Shown here in pieces: positions 58,650 through 64,000 of a stretch of DNA of 64,000 nt (positions are counted from its first letter, which is position 1; each line of letters begins with the position of its first letter). The stretch comes from SIG440 sp045591095 (lineage in GTDB: Bacteria; Bacillota; Clostridia; Monoglobales; Monoglobaceae). The notes beneath the pieces are model-generated. The model saw only the letters and a program-made list of their open reading frames with translations. It did not search any database and was not told the origin of the DNA. A program made the translations under genes and the position numbers. The stretch is from contig JAZNSF010000028.1 in the NCBI GenBank assembly GCA_045591095.1, positions 1 to 64,000 on the forward strand, in the 5' to 3' direction.

Positions 58650-59447
58650 ATGAAAATTGGTATAGTAGGCTCGGGGAACATGGCGACGGCCTTAGCAAGC
58701 GGTTTTATCTCCTCAAAAAAGGTTAGTGAGGCGGATATAACTTTAAGCGATAAATCCTCTGAAAATCTTTCAAAATGGAATGGCAGAGGTGTTAATACGA
58801 CTTTTGACAATACGGAAGTTTGTCAAAAGTCTGACCTGATTATTTATGCGGTAAAACCAAATGTTTTGCCGTTTGTTCTTGATGAAACAAAGGATTTCGT
58901 CAAAGATAAGATTGTCATTTCGATTGCTGCAGGAGTCACTATAAAAACCTTGGAAAAGCATTTAGGCAATAAGGTAAAAATCGTTCGTGCTATGCCAAAT
59001 ACTCCGGCTCAGGTAGGATGCGGAATGACGGTTCTTTCTCCCAATTCTGCTGTTTTAGAAAAAGAGCTGGATGCTATCTCGGATTTGTTTTCGGGTGTAG
59101 GAAGTGCAGTTATTTTGGACGAAAAGTATATAAATGCAGCTACAGCCCTCCATGGCAGCAGCCCTGCCTACGTATATATGATGATTGAAACAATGGCAAA
59201 CAGCGGTGTTAAGCATGGCATACCAAAAGATATCAGTCTAAAGCTTGCTGCAAAAGCAGTAGAGGGTGCAGCCAAAATGGTTCTGGAAACAGGCGAGCAT
59301 CCGGCGAGGCTCAAAGATGCGGTATGTTCACCCGGTGGTACAACAATTGCTGCAGTGCTGGAACTTGAAAAATGTGGATTTTCATCAACTGTTTCTTCGG
59401 CAATAGATGCCTGCGTAAAAAGAGCCGAGGAAATGTCAGGGAATTAA
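58650..59447 (+). CDS. proC: Pyrroline-5-carboxylate reductase
   Basis: 265 residues, 14 bp after the aminotransferase. ProC makes L-proline from pyrroline-5-carboxylate with NAD(P)H. 'IGIVGSGNMATALASGF' is the dinucleotide loop, 'IIYAVKPNVLP' follows, and the C-terminal signature 'PGGTTIAAVLELEKCGFSS' and 'RAMPNTPAQVGCGM' are complete. Length is typical of the family. Confidence 0.95.
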   Translation: MKIGIVGSGNMATALASGFISSKKVSEADITLSDKSSENLSKWNGRGVNTTFDNTEVCQKSDLIIYAVKPNVLPFVLDETKDFVKDKIVISIAAGVTIKTLEKHLGNKVKIVRAMPNTPAQVGCGMTVLSPNSAVLEKELDAISDLFSGVGSAVILDEKYINAATALHGSSPAYVYMMIETMANSGVKHGIPKDISLKLAAKAVEGAAKMVLETGEHPARLKDAVCSPGGTTIAAVLELEKCGFSSTVSSAIDACVKRAEEMSGN

Positions 59448-59449
59448 AC

Positions 59450-59478
59450 TCATATTTTTAAAGTTTTTGGCATACTCT
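59450..59478 (+). promoter_or_regulatory. Sigma-E-like sporulation promoter of spoIIM
   Basis: TCATATT (59450-59456), 14-bp spacer and CATACTCT (59471-59478) fit the mother-cell sigma-E consensus (KMATATT-N14-CATACAHT) with one mismatch. SpoIIM is a known sigma-E gene in Bacillus. Confidence 0.65.
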
Positions 59479-59512
59479 TAGTAAAGGACAAGTTTACTAA
59501 GGGGGAATAAGT

Positions 59513-60157
59513 TTGAAAATACGATGCATAAAAGATAATGTTGCAAGGTACTTATTCAAAAACAAATGGCAGATACTTATTGTGATTTTATCTTTGATTC
59601 TGGGGACGTTGGTAGGCGCTTATATCTCGGTATCAATGGACTTTCAAAGCGCCGAAGCACTGGATGGGTACATAAACAATTTTGTGTCAGCATATAATTT
59701 GCAAAATCTCGAACTCTTCGGGGTATTTAAATTTTCTGTTTACAGCAGCATAAAGGCAACTCTTTTAATGTGGGTATCGGGGCTTTGGATTGGTCTTTTG
59801 CCCATTACTGCACTTCAGATTGGTGCAAAAGGCTACAAACTCGGATTTTCGACTGCAATACTTGTTAAGCGATTTGGAGTTAAGGGCGCTATACTTGCAA
59901 TTACATCAGCGCTGCCGCAGCTTGTTATATTTATACCGCTTTTTGTGTTTTATGCGGTTTTTAATATAAACTTTGCTTTTTTTCAAAGACACAAACGGAC
60001 ATCGACCATTTCTGCACGTACAAAAAATGAAGTTTATATAAAAAATCTTATTTATCTATTAATAATGATTGGGGCTTCTTTTTTAGTTGCGCTGCTTGAT
60101 GCGTACGTTATACCCCTGATTTTAAAGCCTTTATGCTCTGTATGGGGTAAATATTAA
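59513..60157 (+). CDS. spoIIM: Stage II sporulation protein M
   Basis: 214 residues from TTG 59513 with GGGGGAA upstream. SpoIIM is a multi-pass membrane protein of the mother cell that, with SpoIID and SpoIIP, drives septal wall degradation during engulfment. The helix pattern (five or six segments), 'LILGTLVGAYISVSM' near the N-terminus and 'MWVSGLWIGLLPITALQIGA' in the middle match the family. A sigma-E-like promoter lies just upstream. The next gene is xerD, as beside Bacillus spoIIM. Confidence 0.9.
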   Translation: MKIRCIKDNVARYLFKNKWQILIVILSLILGTLVGAYISVSMDFQSAEALDGYINNFVSAYNLQNLELFGVFKFSVYSSIKATLLMWVSGLWIGLLPITALQIGAKGYKLGFSTAILVKRFGVKGAILAITSALPQLVIFIPLFVFYAVFNINFAFFQRHKRTSTISARTKNEVYIKNLIYLLIMIGASFLVALLDAYVIPLILKPLCSVWGKY

Positions 60158-60172
60158 GAAAGGGATAAAGAT

Positions 60173-61075
60173 ATGAAAGCGCTATCCGAAAAATATTTTG
60201 ACTTTCTTCTAAAAGTGAAAAAGACATCTGAAAACACTCTTTTATCTTACAAAAGAGATATAAACAAATATATGTCTTTTCTTGACGATGCCAAAATTCG
60301 GATAGAAAAAACAACGACAACTACCGTTCTTGATTATCTTATGAAGCTGCAAAACGATGGAAAATCAGCAGCAACAGTATCCCGGAGTCTTGCTTCAATA
60401 CGTTCTTTGTACAGATTTTTGCAAAACGAGAAGTTTATATCACAAGACCCGACAATGAATATCCATTCACTTAAAATGGAGAAGAAACTGCCTGAGATTT
60501 TAACCAGCGAGGAAATAGAACGCTTGCTTATGCAACCTGACACTACTGAACTTAAAGGCTGTCGTGACAAGGCAATGCTGGAGCTTTTATATGCTACCGG
60601 TATGAGGGTAAGCGAGATGATTGAATTAAAAATCTCGGATGTTGATATGAATATAGGTTATATAAACTGTAATAAAGGCGTAAAACTCAGGGTTATTCCG
60701 GTTTATTCACTTGCAAAAAAAGCAATAAAAAACTACATAGAGGGCGCAAGAATACACATGATAAAACCCGGCTCAAAGGAGGACACTCTTTTTGTAAACT
60801 GTAACGGCGGAAAAATGACCCGTCAGGGATTCTGGAAAATCCTTAAAAAATATGCAGTTTCTGCAAATATTTCAAAAGACATCACTCCACACACCCTTAG
60901 GCATTCCTTCGCGACACACCTGATAGAAAACGGCGCAGACCTTAAGTCTGTGCAGGAAATGCTTGGACATAGCGACATATCATCTACACAAGTATATGCC
61001 CAGGTTGTAAAAAATCACATTAAGGATGTTTACAAAAAATCTCACCCACGCGCAAAACAAAGACAAACGGTATAG
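60173..61075 (+). CDS. xerD: Tyrosine recombinase XerD
   Basis: 300 residues. XerC/D resolve chromosome dimers at dif. An N-terminal SAM-like core-binding domain (1-90) precedes the catalytic domain with R in 'YATGMRVSEMIEL', 'HTLRHSFATHLIENGADLKS' (HxxR), the 'EMLGHSDISSTQVYAQV' end with the tyrosine nucleophile. Length is canonical, so it is a housekeeping recombinase rather than an integrase. It follows spoIIM by 15 bp; the same pairing exists in Bacillus. Confidence 0.93.
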   Translation: MKALSEKYFDFLLKVKKTSENTLLSYKRDINKYMSFLDDAKIRIEKTTTTTVLDYLMKLQNDGKSAATVSRSLASIRSLYRFLQNEKFISQDPTMNIHSLKMEKKLPEILTSEEIERLLMQPDTTELKGCRDKAMLELLYATGMRVSEMIELKISDVDMNIGYINCNKGVKLRVIPVYSLAKKAIKNYIEGARIHMIKPGSKEDTLFVNCNGGKMTRQGFWKILKKYAVSANISKDITPHTLRHSFATHLIENGADLKSVQEMLGHSDISSTQVYAQVVKNHIKDVYKKSHPRAKQRQTV

Positions 61076-61111
61076 CCCCCCAAAAAAACAGACGGGGTAT
61101 ACCGTTTTTTA
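61065..61111 (+). terminator. Terminator between xerD and sigK
   Basis: AAACGGTATA with CCCC and GGGGTATACCGTTT form a long stem that overlaps the last codons of xerD, followed by Ts. It lies between convergent genes and is much stronger on the + strand. Confidence 0.82.
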
Positions 61112-61116
61112 TTATT

Positions 61117-61803
61117 CTAGTTGCAAATTCCGTTTTTTAGCTTTTCGATTGCTTTTTTCTCGATTCTAGAAACATACGACCGGGAAATGTCAAGGACCTT
61201 TGCAACCTCAGCCTGGGTCCATTCCTTGCCACTTTTTAAACCATAACGAAGCTCGATTATTTTTTTTTCACGTTCGTCAAGGAGGGTGCTTATATTTTCG
61301 TATAGTTTTTTAATCTGTTCCTTTAAATCAATTTCGCGTATAACGTCCTCTTCATCAGCGCCGATTATGTCCATCAGAAGAATTTGATTACCCTCTTTGT
61401 CGGTACCTATAGGGTCGTTTAGCGAAACATCGCTTTGAGTTTTCTTGTTTGCCCGCATAAGCATAAGAATTTCATTTTCTATGCATCGTGCTGCATATGT
61501 TGCAAGGCGCGTACCTTTTGATGCATCAAAGCTGTTTATTCCCTTTATAAGACCAATAGTCCCAAGAGATATAAGATCCTCGCTGTCACGGATTCCAGCA
61601 GAATATTTTTTTGCAATATGTACAACCAGCCTCAGATTATGTTCGATAAGCTTGTTCTTTGCCTCGATGTCGCCCATGGCCATTTTTTTTATATATTCCT
61701 GCTCTTCAGAAGCAGTTAAAGGTTTGGGAAATGAATTGTTCCCTGATATAAAAGAAATAAGAAAAATAATTGACTCTATCATTGTGTCAAATATGCCAAG
61801 CAT
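61117..61803 (-). CDS. sigK: RNA polymerase sporulation sigma factor SigK (uninterrupted)
   Basis: 228 residues. SigK is the late mother-cell sigma factor. The short pro-sequence ('MLGIFDTMIESIIFLISFIS') is followed by region 2 'IEHNLRLVVHIAKKYS', 'DLISLGTIGLIKGINSFDAS', 'LATYAARCIENEILMLMRAN', and region 4 'IIELRYGLKSGKEWTQAEVA' and 'ISRSYVSRIEKKAIEKL'. No insertion element divides it, unlike in Bacillus subtilis or some Clostridium species. It has a pro-sequence, so it is probably processed by a SpoIVFB-type protease. Upstream promoter not assigned. Confidence 0.95.
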   Translation of the reverse strand: MLGIFDTMIESIIFLISFISGNNSFPKPLTASEEQEYIKKMAMGDIEAKNKLIEHNLRLVVHIAKKYSAGIRDSEDLISLGTIGLIKGINSFDASKGTRLATYAARCIENEILMLMRANKKTQSDVSLNDPIGTDKEGNQILLMDIIGADEEDVIREIDLKEQIKKLYENISTLLDEREKKIIELRYGLKSGKEWTQAEVAKVLDISRSYVSRIEKKAIEKLKNGICN

Positions 61804-61913
61804 TGTACGTGACCCCCAAATTATTAGATAAATAAATACTATGCAATTTTAGCTTGGATGGTGCAAGTACAACATAAAAATAAAAAAATGCTACAATTAT
61901 AGATATTTTTTGC

Positions 61914-61942
61914 TTGCTTTTTTGTAAGAAGTATAGTATAAT
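61914..61942 (+). promoter_or_regulatory. Promoter of mtrB
   Basis: TTGCTT (61914-61919), 17-bp spacer and TATAAT (61937-61942). The leader starts with AAGGTTATA, the left arm of an inverted repeat. Confidence 0.75.
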
Positions 61943-61946
61943 TAAT

Positions 61947-61996
61947 AAGGTTATATTGCTTTAAAATTTGTTTTTTGAAATTGCCTGTATAACCTT
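61947..61996. repeat. Inverted repeat in the mtrB leader
   Basis: AAGGTTATA (61947-61955) and TATAACCTT (61988-61996) are perfect 9-bp inverted repeats separated by 32 bases, directly after the promoter. As RNA they would close a stem-loop upstream of the ribosome site. Confidence 0.6.
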
Positions 61997-62038
61997 CATA
62001 TATTAATTATTTTGATATGGAAAGGTGCGGACTTTACG

Positions 62039-62278
62039 TTGAGCGAAAATTACAAGAATTCTGAATTTTCGGGCGATTATGTTGCTGTGGTTGCCGAGGA
62101 AAACGGAGTAAATATAATTGGAATTACCCGTGGCCGTGACACCAAGTTTCACCATACCGAAAGATTGGACAAGGGTGAGGTTTATATAGCACAGTTTACC
62201 GAAAATACATCTGCAATAAAGATTAACGGAAAATCAAAGATATACACCAAGATGGGTGTTATACAAAGCGGAGAATAG
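62039..62278 (+). CDS. mtrB: Tryptophan RNA-binding attenuation protein (TRAP)
   Basis: 79 residues from TTG 62039; GAAAGGTG lies about 12 bp upstream, so the start is not certain. TRAP forms an 11-mer ring that binds tryptophan and then GAG/UAG repeats in trp transcripts. The match to Bacillus MtrB is clear: 'GVNIIGITRGRDTKFHHTER', 'LDKGEVYIAQFTENTSAIKI' and a 'NGKSKIYTKMGV' end, including the K-G and H residues of the tryptophan pocket and RNA edge. It stands alone without mtrA (folE) or trp genes beside it. The family is rarer in Clostridia than in Bacilli. Confidence 0.92.
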   Translation: MSENYKNSEFSGDYVAVVAEENGVNIIGITRGRDTKFHHTERLDKGEVYIAQFTENTSAIKINGKSKIYTKMGVIQSGE

Positions 62279-62358
62279 AGCAGTAATTTTACTTTTAGTT
62301 TAAGATAATACAATAATTTATTTTTATGTCGCAAGAAAACGACAGGATGGAGATTTTT

Positions 62359-62913
62359 ATGATACCAAACATATTAACAACAGTAAGGCTTGTTGTTATA
62401 CCGATTTTTGCGTACTTTATGCTTTTTACTGACAATTTCTGGCTTGTAGCAATGCTGTTTTTGTTTTCGGGCATTACAGATGTTGTTGATGGTTGGATTG
62501 CCCGGAGGTTTAATATGATTACTGATGTAGGCAGTGTCTACGACCCGCTTGTTGACAAGCTGATGCAGGTTACGGCCGTTGTGTGTATGGCAATACGTGA
62601 TATTGTCCCGCTGTGGGTTATCCTGATTGTTGCCTTCAGGGAATTTACTATGATTCTGGTAAGTCTTATACTTTACCTTAAGAAGATTGTTGTTCGTTCA
62701 AATTGGTACGGCAAGGCGGCGACGGTGCTGTTTTATGCAGTCATTTTTGCACTTATTGTTTTTCCGTCGATGAACGATGTAATTAAAACTGCTCTTTTGG
62801 TGCTTTTAGTAACGGGAATGGTGATGGCAGCTATTGGATATTTAATTAAAATTTTCAGCAGCCAAGGCTGTGACATATATAAATATAAAGACGATATACA
62901 TAATTTAAATTAG
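62359..62913 (+). CDS. pgsA: CDP-diacylglycerol-glycerol-3-phosphate 3-phosphatidyltransferase
   Basis: 184 residues from ATG 62359, 6 bp after GGATGGAG; earlier ATGs at 62326 and 62347 are less favoured. PgsA makes phosphatidylglycerol phosphate in the membrane. The start 'IPNILTTVRLVVIPIFAYFM' and the active-site motif 'SGITDVVDGWIARRFNMITDVGSVYDPLVDKLM' (D-G-x2-A-R-x8-G-x3-D-x3-D; read here as DGWIAR, GSVYDPLVD) are full. Four or more helices follow. It is followed by a polysaccharide locus 22 bp later. Confidence 0.93.
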   Translation: MIPNILTTVRLVVIPIFAYFMLFTDNFWLVAMLFLFSGITDVVDGWIARRFNMITDVGSVYDPLVDKLMQVTAVVCMAIRDIVPLWVILIVAFREFTMILVSLILYLKKIVVRSNWYGKAATVLFYAVIFALIVFPSMNDVIKTALLVLLVTGMVMAAIGYLIKIFSSQGCDIYKYKDDIHNLN

Positions 62914-62935
62914 AGAAAGGCTAAGGTGATTATAA

Positions 62936-63721
62936 ATGGAACAATTTGAAGATATTAGCTTTAAAAGGCTGGCGGAAATGCTTTGGCGCCATCTGGGACT
63001 AATCATTGCGATAACCTTGATTTCAGGGGTTATTTCATTCCTATACAGCTCTATTATGATGGTGCCTGAATACGAATCCTCGGTTACTTTGTATGTAAAA
63101 AACGGTGACAGTGTAAACGCAGGTAAAACTCTTGGAAGTGATATTCAGACAGCTCAAATGCTTGTTGATACATATATCGTTATTTTAAAGAGCGATACTT
63201 TTTTGGATGAGGTAAATACGAGGCTTGCAAATAAAGGAATTGTAGACTATTCAGTTGAAAAACTCAGGTATTCAATCTCTGCAAATGCGGTTGACGCAAC
63301 TGAAATCTTTAAAGTCAAGGTAAAAGATGAAGACAAGCATAACTCTTTTGTAATTGCAAATGTAATTGCTAATGCTGCACCTGGGTTTATTCAAAACTTT
63401 ATTGAGGCAAGCTCGGTTAAGGTTTTGGACTATGCGGCAGAAGGCGAACGAGTATCACCCAATATACCAAAGAATATACTGCTTGGCCTCTTTGTTGGTA
63501 TGATTTTTGCTTGTATTCTGATAGTAGTACGCGAAATTTTCGATACAAGGATAAAGAATGAAGATGAGCTTGAACAATGGTTTAATATACCTATTTTAGG
63601 GTCTATTCCGGACATGTCAGAATCACGTAACTTTAAAAATTCTGTTACATACGGATCAAATATAACGGATTATCAACTTGAGGCAAAGGAGGTAAGTGGC
63701 TATGTCAAAAAATCAAACTAA
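62936..63721 (+). CDS. Wzz/CapA-type polysaccharide co-polymerase
   Basis: 261 residues. Two membrane helices (about 22-42 and 180-200) flank a periplasm-side coiled/beta domain, the Wzz layout. The end 'REIFDTRIKNEDELEQWFNIPILGSIPD' (partial) is the conserved cytosolic tail, containing the proline-rich 'NIPILGSIPD' that contacts the kinase. It modulates exopolysaccharide chain length or activates the BY-kinase. The kinase start overlaps its end by 20 bp, as in Gram-positive split BY-kinases. Confidence 0.88.
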   Translation: MEQFEDISFKRLAEMLWRHLGLIIAITLISGVISFLYSSIMMVPEYESSVTLYVKNGDSVNAGKTLGSDIQTAQMLVDTYIVILKSDTFLDEVNTRLANKGIVDYSVEKLRYSISANAVDATEIFKVKVKDEDKHNSFVIANVIANAAPGFIQNFIEASSVKVLDYAAEGERVSPNIPKNILLGLFVGMIFACILIVVREIFDTRIKNEDELEQWFNIPILGSIPDMSESRNFKNSVTYGSNITDYQLEAKEVSGYVKKSN

Positions 63722-64000
63722 TTTAAGTGTTATATCAAAGAAACGTAGTGTACTTACAAGTATCGCTTCAAAAAAACAAAAAAAGAGGCTTAGTCAGAAT
63801 GCTCAGAAAATAAGAGATTTTATTCTTACTTCTGATAGTCCTTTTGTTGCCCGTGAAGCCTATAAGGCACTTAGAACAAATCTTATATTCTCGCTTCCTT
63901 CAAGGAAGTGCAAGAAAATAATTGTAACAAGTGCACTGGCATCTGAGGGTAAGAGTACAAACTGTCTTAATATGGCTATTACTTTTGCTGAGATGGATGC
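63702..64000 (+). CDS. CpsD/CapB-type BY-kinase, N-terminal part (partial)
   Basis: The gene begins at ATG 63702, about 10 bp after AAAGGAGG, overlaps the wzz end and runs past the window end. Visible parts are a basic N-terminus, 'PFVAREAYKALRTNLIF' (the conserved EAYR/KALRTNI block), and Walker A 'SALASEGKSTNCLNMAITFA'. These identify a bacterial tyrosine kinase that pairs with the upstream activator in exopolysaccharide synthesis. The C-terminal tyrosine cluster lies outside the window. Confidence 0.9.
   Translation, partial: MSKNQTNLSVISKKRSVLTSIASKKQKKRLSQNAQKIRDFILTSDSPFVAREAYKALRTNLIFSLPSRKCKKIIVTSALASEGKSTNCLNMAITFAEMD

Noticed and set aside
60173..61075. XerD as a phage or ICE integrase marking an element
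   Set aside because: Canonical 300-residue length and the conserved spoIIM-xerD pairing point to the housekeeping recombinase; no phage genes are nearby.
61117..61803. A skin-like interruption of sigK
   Set aside because: The sigK frame is continuous through regions 2, 3 and 4, so the recombinase is not a sigK recombinase here.

Overview
The window looks like a chromosome segment of a low-GC, endospore-forming anaerobe of the class Clostridia, probably an uncultured gut-type lineage. The evidence is sporulation genes (complete sigK, spoIIM, ylmC/ymxH and a broken sigG), Firmicutes RNA regulators (lysine riboswitch, Mn riboswitch, two T-boxes), a TRAP (mtrB) gene, strong AGGAGG-type ribosome binding sites, canonical sigma-A promoters, many intrinsic terminators and many TTG starts. 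I saw no rRNA, tRNA or CRISPR.

Layout. 1-3.5 kb: tail of a YitT-type membrane protein, a PIG-L deacetylase, an SDR dehydrogenase and a rhamnulokinase. 3.6-6.1 kb: lysine-riboswitch-controlled dapA-lysA. 6.2-11.6 kb: rny-ymdB, a peptide-type ABC lipoprotein and dinB. 11.7-13 kb: a small accessory patch with a DUF559 gene framed by inverted repeats, a possible metallophosphoesterase remnant and a small two-TM protein. 13.1-15.7 kb: a T-box before an unusual HTH-cupin-acyl-CoA ligase fusion. 15.8-19.1 kb: an amino-sugar operon (HTH-GlmM fusion, beta-helix acyltransferase, nagB) behind a leader that can fold as a double pseudoknot. 19.1-23.9 kb, minus strand: mntP and a P-type ATPase behind a Mn riboswitch, then oadB with a tiny OadG-like subunit. 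24-27 kb: pyk and a uracil permease. 27.1-34.9 kb: a tyrosine-specifier T-box operon (sodium symporter, acyl-CoA ligase, iorAB, paaK, ACT protein) that looks like aromatic amino acid fermentation. 34.9-36.7 kb: a 55-aa protein, a large serine recombinase, and sigG cut off after codon 96 only 17 bp from the recombinase stop. 36.9-43.4 kb: ylmC, pncB-prs (NAD salvage), rluB, a YhiN-like flavoprotein and gdhA. 43.5-53.3 kb: zapA, a U32 protein, maf, mreBCD, pbp2, minD and mgsA. 53.4-59.5 kb: rplS, lepB, rbgA, rnhB, yraN, a dipeptidase, an aminotransferase and proC. 59.5-64 kb: spoIIM with a sigma-E-like promoter, xerD, sigK, mtrB, pgsA and the start of a Wzz/BY-kinase exopolysaccharide locus.

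Three observations stand out. First, sigG, not sigK, is interrupted next to a serine recombinase in a skin-like arrangement, and its 3' half is not in the window. Second, the leader of the HTH-GlmM operon has two hairpin loops that each pair with downstream single strands, the second ending at the Shine-Dalgarno sequence. I do not recognise it as a known riboswitch class. Third, T-boxes control acyl-CoA-ligase and ferredoxin-oxidoreductase genes rather than synthetase or biosynthesis genes, which suggests tRNA-sensed amino acid fermentation. All functions are read from sequence recognition only; no search or folding program was run.
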